This document shows, piece after piece, positions 7,819-16,238 of a stretch of DNA of 38,440 bases. The stretch spans positions 1 through 38,440 of the forward strand of contig CAXBGS010000022.1 in NCBI GenBank assembly GCA_963975425.1, given 5' to 3'. The position numbers and the translations under genes are program-made. Within the stretch, counting starts at the first letter, position 1, and each line of letters opens with the position of its first letter. The stretch is from CAXBGS01 sp963975425 (GTDB lineage: Bacteria; Planctomycetota; Planctomycetia; Pirellulales; Pirellulaceae). The notes below the pieces were generated by a model. That model was not told the DNA's origin, did not search any database, and saw nothing but the letters and a program-made list of their open reading frames with translations.

Positions 7819-9804
7819 TCATTCATTTGCATTGTCAAGCGTGGCGTCGTCAAGCGTGGCTTCCAGCCAGGCATCGAAGTCCCGCAGGAACGGTTCTTTC
7901 ACGCCGCCCAGCGTCTGCTTGAATGATCCTGATTCCTCATGAACCGTTGCTTCGCCCACGGTCGCATTCCACAGATCCAGCTTGGACCACTGCACCAGGT
8001 TCAGTTCGTTTCCGGATGATGCGTACGGTGCAAACAGACCGCAAGCTTTGTTCTTGCCGTTGTACAACATGAATCGTCGTGTCGCCGGCGCGGTCGCCAG
8101 CAAGCTTGCACCCGAGAAAACCTCACCGTGATTCACCGTCGCGCCGATCGCTTGTATCAACGTTGGCAAGATGTCGCAGTGCTGCGTCGGTCCTTTTAGC
8201 GATTGGGGTTGCACCCCAGGTATGCTCATGATCAACGGCGTGCGTGTTTGTGCGGGGGACAGCGAATTGGCATGCACCAGTTGATTCCCGTAATCAAACA
8301 TGGCCTCACCGTGATCGCCAACGAAGACAACGATATGGTCGGTCCGCAGCAAAGGTTTGATCACGCGGTCCAGGGCGTGAATGCTGTTCATGTAGCGATT
8401 CTGCAGACCTCGCAAATCCTTGTTCGGGTCAGGGGGCCACCACAAATTGCCTTGCAAGCTGGGTTTGTGTACTTCATCTTCGGCAGCAAAGTGGTAATCC
8501 CAGTGCGTCGTATAGGGACAAAAAAAGACACAGACCGGGCCACCGTGTTCTCTGGTTTCCTCTTCTCGATTCAGAAGCGAAACGATTTGCGCAACGTGGC
8601 CCTGGTCGCGTTTGTAATAGGGAAAGACATCTTCTTCGTCATGGTAAACGTCCCAGTCCTCAGGGCGAACAAAGTCGGACATGCCCATCCATGTGTATGG
8701 CCCCGAGCCAAAAAACGCGGTGAAGTATCCGGCTTGTTTCATCAACTGAGGAAAAGCAACCGGCCAGTGTCGTCCATGGTCCATCAACGCCGAATCGAGA
8801 CCAGTCAGTAGCGTGAACATGCCGTACTCGGTGGAATTGCCGCCGCTGTAATGTTCCACCGAAGTGATGGACGATTCTCGGAATTCACATAAGTTGGGTG
8901 CATGTGGCAGTGCGATCGCATCGTGTCGCAAGCTTTCCGCCATGATCAAGACGATGTCTGGCAAGTTCGGTGATCCCGTATCGATACGCAGTTGGCTGTA
9001 GCGTGATTCGATGCGCTCAAGCGATTTGCGATGTTGCCGCAGATGTGACTCGATCCGCTCGCGATCCTTCTGATCGATGATCGTCCGCGGCGGCATCAGC
9101 AGGTCGACAATGCCGAACATGCACAATGGATGCTGCTGTGGATGCGCACGATAGATCGTCGCGGCATGTGTCGGGCTGCGCAGCGTCCACAGCAACAACA
9201 AAACGCCTGTGATTGAAAGGATGGTGATGCTGGTTCGGCGATAAAGCCACGGCGGTAATTCCTGGGACCGTGGCGGCGAACTCGCCAGATGTCCGGCGAC
9301 AAAGAATAACCCGGCTTCCACCGCGATAAAGATTCCACCGCTGATCGCGATCTTGGTAAACGTCTCCGGCGTCGTGTAGTCATCGAGGAAAGGCGCAAAC
9401 GCGATCAGTTGCTTGATCGCAGTCGCAGAGAGTAAACCGTCTTGCAATGAAATTCTCGCGAGACGATCGCAATACCAGACGACAGGCATCATCGCGATCA
9501 GGCCGACCGCGATTCGAAAGCCCGGTCGTCCTGCCAATGTGATCAGGACTCGCCCGATCCAGTAGATCGCTGTGAATACCAAGCAGGTTTCAGCGATCAT
9601 CCAGTAGTCATGAAGCAGTTTGTCAAGAAACGAGTCCGCAGTGAATCGAAAGGGGCTTTGGTCCGTGACCACGCTGACCGACAACACCACCGCGTTCAAT
9701 AGCGAGAAAATGCCAAGCTTTGCAGCGTTAATGCGATTCGATGGAGCCGCATCGGGCGTCAGCTCGATGATGCGTTCTTCGTTGACGGAAAAGTCGTCGT
9801 TCAT
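7819..9804 (-). CDS. five-TM sulfatase-fold protein, YejM/PbgA- or LTA-synthase-like
   Basis: The start chosen is the ATG at 9804 (MNDDFSV), giving 661 residues; a GTG at 9855 would add 17. The N-terminal region has about five membrane segments (near 28-47, 66-90, 98-118, 150-171 and 190-208), followed by a basic linker with coiled-coil tendency (245-272) and a periplasmic alkaline-phosphatase/sulfatase-fold domain. Metal and nucleophile positions are present: Glu290 in MAESLRHD, Thr325 in SGGNSTEYG, Asp497-His498 in GDHGE and His511 in LVHANSLSP, with TTHWDYH near 434. The five-TM layout and the SGGN-x-T phrase recall YejM/PbgA, an envelope protein that controls LPS synthesis in enterobacteria. 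LTA-synthase-type phosphoglycerol transferases share the fold. The FGly Cys motif is absent, so it is not a classic sulfatase. The last residues carry a 15-bp duplication. Confidence 0.75.
   Translation of the reverse strand: MNDDFSVNEERIIELTPDAAPSNRINAAKLGIFSLLNAVVLSVSVVTDQSPFRFTADSFLDKLLHDYWMIAETCLVFTAIYWIGRVLITLAGRPGFRIAVGLIAMMPVVWYCDRLARISLQDGLLSATAIKQLIAFAPFLDDYTTPETFTKIAISGGIFIAVEAGLFFVAGHLASSPPRSQELPPWLYRRTSITILSITGVLLLLWTLRSPTHAATIYRAHPQQHPLCMFGIVDLLMPPRTIIDQKDRERIESHLRQHRKSLERIESRYSQLRIDTGSPNLPDIVLIMAESLRHDAIALPHAPNLCEFRESSITSVEHYSGGNSTEYGMFTLLTGLDSALMDHGRHWPVAFPQLMKQAGYFTAFFGSGPYTWMGMSDFVRPEDWDVYHDEEDVFPYYKRDQGHVAQIVSLLNREEETREHGGPVCVFFCPYTTHWDYHFAAEDEVHKPSLQGNLWWPPDPNKDLRGLQNRYMNSIHALDRVIKPLLRTDHIVVFVGDHGEAMFDYGNQLVHANSLSPAQTRTPLIMSIPGVQPQSLKGPTQHCDILPTLIQAIGATVNHGEVFSGASLLATAPATRRFMLYNGKNKACGLFAPYASSGNELNLVQWSKLDLWNATVGEATVHEESGSFKQTLGGVKEPFLRDFDAWLEATLDDATLDNANE
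7834..7860 (-). repeat. 15-bp period tandem duplication at the 3' end of the YejM-like gene
   Basis: GTCAAGCGTGGC occurs at 7834-7845 and again at 7849-7860, a 15-bp period that keeps frame and yields the TLDDA-TLDNA repeat at the C terminus. It ends just before the stop codon of the gene read from 9804. Confidence 0.8.
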
Positions 9805-10008
9805 CGAACTTGAATCGCGGAAATCTGACAGGGGCGGATGCAAGATGCGCCACACAGTTCGCGTTGCACCTTAGCAGAACTAAAACATTGTAACGGACGT
9901 ATAGAACGCCATAGCCGAAGCACATCAAACGCCGTCTGCATTGTCAGAAGGTTGTCATAGCGTCTTTTATTTCCCTGATTCTATTCTCAAGAGGAAAGGA
10001 GACGATCG
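9805..10008. promoter_or_regulatory. divergent intergenic region
   Basis: These 204 bp separate the YejM-like gene (leftward) from the polytopic membrane protein (rightward), so promoters for both should lie here. I see no clear -35/-10 pair or repeat. A strong purine-rich Shine-Dalgarno, AGGAAAGGAG, ends about 7 nt before the ATG at 10009. Confidence 0.4.
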
Positions 10009-11685
10009 ATGAACGATCCGAATCATCTTCGTTCGATCGCGCGTGTGCTTTATACCCAAAACCCGTTCTATTTGATCAGTTGTGGGTTTACGATCTATGG
10101 GTTGCAGGCGGCGACGCTTTCCATCGGCGACATGTTCTCGCGAGGTGTCGTGTTGTCGGTCGCTTTGTCGGCTTACGCAGTTTTGATGGCGGTCACGGTC
10201 ATCGCCGTCGTTCGATGCGGAAAAGTCTGGGACGACGCACGCTCAATCTTCTTGGTTGTTCTCATTTCGTTGGTGTCACTTTCGGTCGGACTGGACGAAC
10301 TGTGCGTGTTGAATTGGAACGCTGCGGTGCTGCTTCTGTCGTGCTCTTTTTTGTTTTCTGTTGTCACAGCCGAAGCGGTGTTGCATTTCTGTCGCATTCG
10401 ATTTCGACTCGGATACCGACTGCCCCTGTATGCGATATTGGTGGTGTTCTTTGCCGCCCCAGTCGTCGCCGGCTATGCACTGAATCAGCAATGGATGGGG
10501 GATCGGAATTGGTCCGCGATGCTGTTTTCGTGTGCTGTCGCCGCCTCGATGCTATTGCTGGTTCCCGCGGTTCGTTACGGTCGCGCATGGACACACGGAA
10601 GCGGAACGCCGTGGTCCTGGCCGTGCTATCCGCTCAGTCTATTCGTCATCTTGATCGTCCTGGCAGGGTTAAGGACACATGCGATCTGGATGTCATTCAG
10701 CGCGGATTACTTGACCGTCTCGTTCGAACCGTTCTTGTTGATGCCGATCGGACTCGCAATTCTTGTCTTGCTGATCGAATCGGATCGTCGTGGCAGGTTT
10801 CGTCGTCGCGCTGCGACAGCGTTGTTTTTGGCACCGGCTTTGTTGTTGCTTAGTTTCCGCAATGACGGTCAAACGTTTCTGCCGACGCGAAGTGAGCTGC
10901 AAGATGTCTTTGGTTCGGCGACCACACTGTGTGTCGCCGTTGTTGCTGTCTTTTATTGTTACACTTGGATTCGCCGGGTTCGCGGCAGCGCCGTTTTATT
11001 GATTGCGACGCTTTTTGCGTTTGGCGCAAGCCAGTTGCCGCTCGGGATGGCGGCCACCTGGGGAGCGGAAGGCTGGATGATTTGTGTGGTCGCCTTATCG
11101 ATCGCATTTCTGTACGCGGTTCTCAAGCCGCGATCCGACAAGCGATGGTTTTTGTTCGTGACCGTTTCGGCCGCATCGATCGCCGTCGCCGGAATACAAA
11201 CGAACGACGCGAACCGATGGATCGTCGCATCGGCTGCGTCTTGGCTTGCCGGCACGATGTTGGTCGCCGCGTTTTCTGATACACCTCTGGCGCGCATTGT
11301 TCGCGTTTGCTCTGCGACCGCGAGCGTATGCCTTGCCGCCTCGGCCGTTGCTTGGAATTTGGACCAGGCGGAACCGGTGGTGTCACCGATGTTTTTGCTT
11401 GCCGCGGGGATCGTCGCCATGATCTACTGCCTCGCGGTGCGCCGAACCGGATGGCTGTATGTCACCGCGATCCAGTTCGCCTGTGCAATCGTGCTCTTCA
11501 TCGCCGATGGTCGAGAAAATGCAAGCTGGATCGCATTCGTCCAGTCCTACTGGCCGATCCAAGTGGGCATGGGGTCGTTCTTGGCCGGACTTTCGATCAC
11601 TTCGTTCAAAACGGGAATTCATCGCCAATTGGGATATCAGCTGCGCCGGCATCGACGAAAATCAAGCTTTCGCAAAGGATTCTAA
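10009..11685 (+). CDS. polytopic membrane protein of unknown function
   Basis: This 558-residue protein is almost entirely hydrophobic. I count roughly fourteen candidate membrane segments spread from residue 20 to 540, separated by short basic or polar loops, and a basic C-terminal tail (LRRHRRKSSFRKGF). No transporter signature, enzyme motif or soluble domain is recognised. The ATG at 10009 is supported by the AGGAAAGGAG ribosome-binding site just upstream, one of the best in the window. The reading frame is intact, with codon use like its neighbours. It diverges from the YejM-like gene and is 185 bp upstream of the serine dehydratase on the same strand. It may be a planctomycete-specific membrane protein; family not identified. 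Confidence 0.75.
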   Translation: MNDPNHLRSIARVLYTQNPFYLISCGFTIYGLQAATLSIGDMFSRGVVLSVALSAYAVLMAVTVIAVVRCGKVWDDARSIFLVVLISLVSLSVGLDELCVLNWNAAVLLLSCSFLFSVVTAEAVLHFCRIRFRLGYRLPLYAILVVFFAAPVVAGYALNQQWMGDRNWSAMLFSCAVAASMLLLVPAVRYGRAWTHGSGTPWSWPCYPLSLFVILIVLAGLRTHAIWMSFSADYLTVSFEPFLLMPIGLAILVLLIESDRRGRFRRRAATALFLAPALLLLSFRNDGQTFLPTRSELQDVFGSATTLCVAVVAVFYCYTWIRRVRGSAVLLIATLFAFGASQLPLGMAATWGAEGWMICVVALSIAFLYAVLKPRSDKRWFLFVTVSAASIAVAGIQTNDANRWIVASAASWLAGTMLVAAFSDTPLARIVRVCSATASVCLAASAVAWNLDQAEPVVSPMFLLAAGIVAMIYCLAVRRTGWLYVTAIQFACAIVLFIADGRENASWIAFVQSYWPIQVGMGSFLAGLSITSFKTGIHRQLGYQLRRHRRKSSFRKGF

Positions 11686-11692
11686 ACCGCTT

Positions 11693-11751
11693 GTGCAGTT
11701 GTCTTGTGACAGAAGGCCTGCAGGTCCAGTGACGGGGTGAATCAACTGCAC
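11693..11751. other. perfect 9-bp inverted repeat with a 41-nt loop after the membrane-protein gene
   Basis: GTGCAGTTG (11693-11701) is matched by CAACTGCAC (11743-11751), beginning 8 bp after the stop codon at 11685. The loop contains the self-complementary CCTGCAGG at 11716-11723. It lies between two same-strand genes. There is no T-tract, so it is not a standard terminator; a structured 3' region or leader of the next transcript is possible. Confidence 0.45.
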
Positions 11752-11870
11752 TCAAACGATTCGGCCGGCAACTCTTTGCAGAACATCGTTGCTGCCCATT
11801 TGATCGTAGGGTTAAACGCAGCCTATATTCAAATTTCGCTTTATGAATCCGCTTGTCACGAAAGCCGTCG

Positions 11871-13280
11871 ATGCAGTTAAGTGTCTTTGATATGTTCAAA
11901 ATCGGTGTGGGACCTTCCAGTTCCCACACCATGGGACCGTGGGTCGCTGCGAGACGTTTCGTGTGCGAACGAAGTCCGCAAGAATTGTCGGCCATCACAA
12001 GAATCAAGGTTGATCTATTCGGGTCGCTGGCCAAGACGGGAAAAGGACATGGGACTGATATCGCGGTCCAACTCGGGTTAGGTGACGAAGATCCCAGAAC
12101 GTTTGATGTCGACCAGTTGCAGCTTCGGATTCGTACAATTCGGTCACGACATCGTATTCAGACCCGTGGCGGCGTTGATCTGCCGTTTGATCCCGATCGA
12201 GATATCCAATTTCACGGCTTGGTTCAGTTACCTGCTCACCCTAACGGCATGCGATTGACGGCGTGGTCAAGTGACGCAATTGTCGCGGAAGAGACTTTCT
12301 ATTCCGTCGGTGGCGGGTTCGTGGTCAAAGAGGGAGAGACCGAAGCTGCGTCGACCGCTAGCTTTCCGCGACCGGTCGAGAACGCAGACGAATTGCTCGC
12401 GTATTGCCAAGGTGAATCTTTGTCGATTTCAGATGTCGTCATGCAAAACGAAATCGTTTTGCGCAGCAGCGATGAGTTGATTGCGGGTCTCGATGAAATC
12501 AAAACAGCAATGGTTCGCTGCGCCCATCGCGGGTGCCGATCCGAAGGTGTGCTGCCGGGCGGGCTGAATGTCAAACGTCGCGCGGCATCGATGGCAAAAC
12601 GATTGCTTGGCGGTCCGCCACCGGATGACTGCAAGCAGTGGATCGCCGCCATCAAACAATGCCCATCCGGTTTTCAAGACGTGTTGGACTGGGTCAGTTG
12701 TTTTGCGTTGGCGGTCAACGAAGAGAATGCCGCATTCGGCCGCGTCGTGACGGCGCCGACCAACGGTGCCGCCGGAGTGATTCCGGCCGTGTTGCTTTAC
12801 GCGGAATGCTTTACGAATCCGCCGGAAGATTTTCATGTGCGGTTCTTGCTCACCGCCTCTGAAATAGGTTGCCTGTTCAAAAAGGGGGCGACCATCTCGG
12901 CGGCAATGGGTGGTTGTCAAGCCGAAATCGGCGTCTCCTCAGCGATGGCCGCCGCGGCGCTCACCGAGTTGATCGGTGGAACGCCAATGCAAGCGACCGA
13001 GGCCGCCGAAATAGCGATGGAGCATCATTTGGGCATGACGTGTGATCCGGTCGGTGGACTGGTGCAAGTCCCATGTATCGAAAGAAACGCGATGGGAGCC
13101 ATCAAGGCCATTACCGCTGCGCAGCTTGCAACTCAGCGTTCTGCCGCCGATGCGTGCGTGTCGCTCGATGCGGTGATTCGCACCATGTGGCAAACCGCAC
13201 AGGATATGAACTCGAAATACAAAGAAACGTCCGAAGGCGGTTTGGCTGTGCAGATTCCCGTCAACGTATCGGAATGCTAA
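11871..13280 (+). CDS. sdaA: L-serine dehydratase, iron-sulfur dependent, single chain
   Basis: Deaminates L-serine to pyruvate and ammonia using a [4Fe-4S] cluster. The start chosen is the ATG at 11871 (MQLSVFDMFKIG), which matches the family N terminus; a TTG at 11853 is in frame but adds only six residues. The GVGPSSSHTMGP motif, KGHGTD (about 58-63) and the C-terminal alpha domain are complete. Cluster ligands are Cys349 (AMGGCQAE), Cys391 (MTCDPVGG) and Cys402 (QVPCIERN), with the same 42- and 11-residue spacing as E. coli SdaA. The final residue is Cys469, corresponding to the C-terminal tail cysteine known to occupy the active site in the Legionella type-2 enzyme. This is the fused alpha-beta form. 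No serine transporter gene is adjacent. Confidence 0.96.
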   Translation: MQLSVFDMFKIGVGPSSSHTMGPWVAARRFVCERSPQELSAITRIKVDLFGSLAKTGKGHGTDIAVQLGLGDEDPRTFDVDQLQLRIRTIRSRHRIQTRGGVDLPFDPDRDIQFHGLVQLPAHPNGMRLTAWSSDAIVAEETFYSVGGGFVVKEGETEAASTASFPRPVENADELLAYCQGESLSISDVVMQNEIVLRSSDELIAGLDEIKTAMVRCAHRGCRSEGVLPGGLNVKRRAASMAKRLLGGPPPDDCKQWIAAIKQCPSGFQDVLDWVSCFALAVNEENAAFGRVVTAPTNGAAGVIPAVLLYAECFTNPPEDFHVRFLLTASEIGCLFKKGATISAAMGGCQAEIGVSSAMAAAALTELIGGTPMQATEAAEIAMEHHLGMTCDPVGGLVQVPCIERNAMGAIKAITAAQLATQRSAADACVSLDAVIRTMWQTAQDMNSKYKETSEGGLAVQIPVNVSEC

Positions 13281-13313
13281 CCGACCCGATATCTTCAATT
13301 TTTGTGGTACGAA

Positions 13314-13348
13314 TCTTTCCACGACGAACCTTCTTTCCACGACGAACC
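13314..13348 (+). repeat. 17-bp direct repeat upstream of a secreted-protein gene
   Basis: TCTTTCCACGACGAACC occurs at 13314-13330 and again at 13332-13348, exact copies separated by one base. It lies in the leader 28 bp before the ATG at 13376. It may be a regulatory site pair or another local slippage duplication. Confidence 0.85.
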
Positions 13349-13375
13349 CGTTTGCACTTTTGCGAGGATTACGAA

Positions 13376-13969
13376 ATGAAAACGTTCATCAAACTTGGCA
13401 TTGTACTGATCGCTGCGACGTTTGGATCCGCCGTTTCGGGCGCAGAAGCGACAACCGAATTACGAACCGTCCAAGCCAAGTCGCTTTCGTTGCAGGTGCC
13501 CGTGCAGTGGGAACAAGTCGCGACGACGTCCGAAATGCGAGCTGCACAATTCGCCATTGCAGGTGGCGAAGGTCAATCGGCCGATCTAACCGTCTTTCAC
13601 TTTGGCGGCCCAACCGGGGGTGTGAAGGCAAATGTCGAGCGTTGGATCGGGCAATTTGAAGAAAAGAATCGTAAGCTGACGATGTCGCAGGGCAAGTGCG
13701 ATGCCGGTCGATACATCATTGTTGATGCCATCGGTACGTGGAACAAACCCGACGGTCCACCGTTTGCCCGCAAGACCATTGCCACGCCAGACAGTCGCGT
13801 TGTCAACGTGATCGTGATCGAAGAAAAGAATAACGAAGAAGATTACTACTTCCTCAAGCTATCCGGAAAAGAAGACATCGTTTCCTCACAGATCGATGCA
13901 CTAAGGAAAGCGATCGGCGTCGACGATGCATCCGAAAAACCGTTCGCATTGAAAGATGCACCGAATTGA
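13376..13969 (+). CDS. small secreted protein of unknown function
   Basis: This 197-residue protein has a clear signal peptide: basic start MKTFIK, hydrophobic core to about residue 20, likely cleavage after SGA at 23. The ATG at 13376 is supported by GAGGA about 8 nt upstream; the same frame is open further upstream but runs into the serine dehydratase gene. The mature part (VPVQWEQV, MRAAQFAI, VFHFGGPTGGVKANVERWIGQF, DAIGTWN) looks like a compact beta-rich periplasmic domain that I recognise only as a hypothetical type common in planctomycetes. There is no enzyme motif. It lies 95 bp downstream of the serine dehydratase and may be cotranscribed; it converges with the next two minus-strand genes. 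Confidence 0.85.
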   Translation: MKTFIKLGIVLIAATFGSAVSGAEATTELRTVQAKSLSLQVPVQWEQVATTSEMRAAQFAIAGGEGQSADLTVFHFGGPTGGVKANVERWIGQFEEKNRKLTMSQGKCDAGRYIIVDAIGTWNKPDGPPFARKTIATPDSRVVNVIVIEEKNNEEDYYFLKLSGKEDIVSSQIDALRKAIGVDDASEKPFALKDAPN

Positions 13970-14011
13970 TCGGACGTAACGGCTGACGATTGGGATCGAG
14001 GGGCACCTGGA

Positions 14012-14404
14012 TTAGTGAACGATGCGAATTCTCGACAGAACCAAACTGCAGTTTGCGTCGGGATGCCGTGACGACCCGTAACAGTCATTCTGCGCATAGC
14101 CGTACAGCTCAATCTCCATCTGCCCGATCAGCGGGAATGCTTCTTGTCGCATGATCTCGCGCATGTGCTCGATTGTTCGATAGTCCGGTGTCCCAACGCC
14201 GTCGATCCCTTGATGTTCAAGTTCGCCGTACAGACGAACGAACAGGGCTTTCACTTGCCGGATATCATTCTTGACGTGATAGATCAATCGAGTTGATTGC
14301 CGGCCCGTCTCGGCCGCTTCGTGCAGGATTTCATGTAAGTGCTGTGGCAAGCGATCGACACGCCTGGCTAATTCTAGCCATGGCGTTGCTCGGTGGAAAT
14401 GCAC
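14012..14404 (-). CDS. hypothetical helical protein downstream of a conserved gene
   Basis: This 130-residue reading frame starts with GTG at 14404, six bases after the stop codon of the larger gene ending at 14411, so it could be the second gene of that unit. It is predicted mostly helical (LARRVDRLPQHLHEILHEAAE; MREIMRQEAFPLIGQMEIELYGYAQ), with two Cys and no membrane segment. No Shine-Dalgarno is evident, and there is no ATG near the start. I do not recognise a family. The amino-acid mix is protein-like rather than that of a random frame, which is why it is listed, but it could be spurious. Confidence 0.5.
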   Translation of the reverse strand: MHFHRATPWLELARRVDRLPQHLHEILHEAAETGRQSTRLIYHVKNDIRQVKALFVRLYGELEHQGIDGVGTPDYRTIEHMREIMRQEAFPLIGQMEIELYGYAQNDCYGSSRHPDANCSLVLSRIRIVH

Positions 14405-14410
14405 CGATCG

Positions 14411-15901
14411 CTAGGCTTGAACGGTCGAGCTTGAACCCACAACGTTGGTGTCGAACACTGCCGCAGGGGCAATCATTGCGTCGAGTCGCGACTCAGGAGC
14501 TTTGCGGCGACAGCCAAAGAATCCGCGTTGTTGAATCACCTCGGCGACGGCCGCCGGCACATGCTCGATCCAGCTGTCATCATCGGCATCGATTTTTCGT
14601 AGCACTTCACGCGAGAACGTTCGTAAGTGTTCTGGGTTGTGATTGTGCAGCTGTTCGATGCATCCTTTTTCAACCAAGTACTGATACAGACTGCGGATTT
14701 CCGGTGCAATTTCTAGATTGTCGACCGTTGTCAGCTCGCCGGTGTCTCGGTCCAGCAACGGATAGATGTACAGTTTAAGATCGTTCTTGAACATGCGTCC
14801 GAACGATTCCAAGATGCCACCATCTAGCTGAGTGTAGTATTTCTCATCGAACAGTTCGTGCAGGCTCCCCGCCCCCATCGTGATACCAATTTTCTTCTTG
14901 GTGTACCGCGACAAGTACGCAGCAAGGCGATAGTACTCGAAGTAATCCGAAATCAAGACCGTCATCCCACACGCGGCCATTACGTCGACGCGTTCCAGGA
15001 AGTCTCTTAAGTCGATTTCACCGTTGGCCGTCAAATTCCGCATGGTGATCTCGGCAAGCGTGACAACTTGTTGAGATTCTACATCTGGTTCGTTGCAAAA
15101 ATTCTCTTGTGCCGAACGCAGCATGTCCACGTTCACGTGCGTCAATGGCCGGAAACTGCCGCGTTCGACCAGGATCGGTTTCTTGTACAGGACTTCGGCC
15201 GGTTGCAACACTTCGCCGTTGGCCGCAAACATTGCCGCGTTGCTGAGTCCCAGTTGAACCAGTCGCAGGCTCATGACCCTGTTGTCGACATGTCGGAACG
15301 CGATGCCCGAAAACTCGATCATGTCGATTTCGATTCGGCGTGTGCTCAGGTTATCAAGCAGTGATTCGATCAGCTGATCGGGTTCATGGTTCAGGAAGAA
15401 CGCTCCGTACAGCAGATTGACACCAACGATGCCTAGGGCTTCTTGCTGGGCCGCGTTGTCGGCGTCCAACATGCGGACGTGGATGATGATTTGGCTGTCT
15501 TCGTCGCGTGGATGCGCTTGGAATCGGATTCCCATCCAGCCGTGACACTCGTTCGTGCCATGAAAGTTGCGTGCCGAGACGGTGTCGGCAAACGCAAAGA
15601 ATGCCGTCGAGTCGCCGCGTTTTTCCTTCAGCCTTTCCAGGTTCAAGCCGTGCTCGCGCTGCAGCATGTCTTCCAGACGTTGACGACACACGTAGCGTTC
15701 GCATTCGCCATAAATCGCGTCACTGACGGACATGTCATAGGCCGACATGCTCTTGGCGATCGTGCCTGCCGCGGCACCGACGCGGAAAAACCATCGCACC
15801 ACTTCCTGGCCCGCTCCGATTTCGGCGAACGATCCGTAGCGGCGCGGATCCAGGTTGATTTGCAGTGCTTTACGTTCGGTGCTTGGTCGATCAGCTGACA
15901 C
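14411..15901 (-). CDS. conserved protein of about 500 residues, family often labelled nicotinate-nucleotide adenylyltransferase
   Basis: This 496-residue soluble protein starts at a GTG at 15901 (just before ADRPSTERKALQINLDPRRYG). A GGGGGT stretch lies about 10 nt upstream, and there is no in-frame ATG nearby; a TTG further upstream at 15949 is possible. The wording INLDPRRYGSFAEIGAGQEV, GAAAGTIAKSMSAYDM, GIVGVNLLYGAFF, VLYKKPILVERGSFRPLTHVN and YYTQLDGGILESFGRMF matches a widespread bacterial family. I recall it being annotated as nicotinate-nucleotide adenylyltransferase, but the HxGH nucleotidyltransferase signature is not present, so that name is doubtful. No membrane segment or signal peptide. 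It is followed by the small gene at 14404. Function unknown. Confidence 0.8.
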   Translation of the reverse strand: MSADRPSTERKALQINLDPRRYGSFAEIGAGQEVVRWFFRVGAAAGTIAKSMSAYDMSVSDAIYGECERYVCRQRLEDMLQREHGLNLERLKEKRGDSTAFFAFADTVSARNFHGTNECHGWMGIRFQAHPRDEDSQIIIHVRMLDADNAAQQEALGIVGVNLLYGAFFLNHEPDQLIESLLDNLSTRRIEIDMIEFSGIAFRHVDNRVMSLRLVQLGLSNAAMFAANGEVLQPAEVLYKKPILVERGSFRPLTHVNVDMLRSAQENFCNEPDVESQQVVTLAEITMRNLTANGEIDLRDFLERVDVMAACGMTVLISDYFEYYRLAAYLSRYTKKKIGITMGAGSLHELFDEKYYTQLDGGILESFGRMFKNDLKLYIYPLLDRDTGELTTVDNLEIAPEIRSLYQYLVEKGCIEQLHNHNPEHLRTFSREVLRKIDADDDSWIEHVPAAVAEVIQQRGFFGCRRKAPESRLDAMIAPAAVFDTNVVGSSSTVQA

Positions 15902-16164
15902 GGTGGAATACCCCCAATTGCATGAAAAATTCGAGCTCGACACAAACAAATGGGAGACGCCGGGGCGTGCGGCGGCCGAAAAGTCGACGGATCGTTCTAC
16001 TTCGTGGACAAATCGCTGGCCTGACCGTCAATGTTGGAATAACCGGTCTCGCACGCATCAAGTCGCCAAAGCAACGTCGGGTTCGACCCTCACCCAGCGG
16101 TGCATCGGTTCATCGTGCCGGCAGAAGGACGACGCTGATCGGGTGAAGATAGGCCGCGGACCCA

Positions 16165-16216
16165 CGGAAACGTGTAACCCTCGGAAACGTGTAACCCTCG
16201 GAAACGTGCGGACCCT
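16165..16216 (+). repeat. 17-bp tandem repeat, three copies
   Basis: CGGAAACGTGTAACCCT occurs at 16165-16181 and exactly again at 16182-16198. A third, diverged copy of 18 bp runs 16199-16216, ending GGACCCT. The array is non-coding and abuts a GC-rich hairpin at 16217. Confidence 0.9.
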
Positions 16217-16238
16217 CCGGAGCGCACAAGCGCTCCGG
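16217..16238. other. GC-rich perfect hairpin (9-bp stem, 4-nt loop), REP-like
   Basis: CCGGAGCGC (16217-16225) pairs with GCGCTCCGG (16230-16238) around the loop ACAA. It directly follows the 17-bp array and is downstream of the sulfatase gene read from 17766 to 16324. There is no T-tract on either strand. A compact GC palindrome beside small repeats resembles REP/BIME-type intergenic elements. It may also stabilise the 3' end of the sulfatase transcript. Confidence 0.7.

Noticed and set aside
13073..13375. Upstream extension of the secreted-protein frame into the serine dehydratase gene
   Set aside because: It overlaps sdaA in another frame and would destroy the clear signal peptide starting at 13376.
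16165..16238. CRISPR-like array from repeated 17-bp units
   Set aside because: The copies are directly adjacent with no spacers, there are only three, and no cas gene is present.
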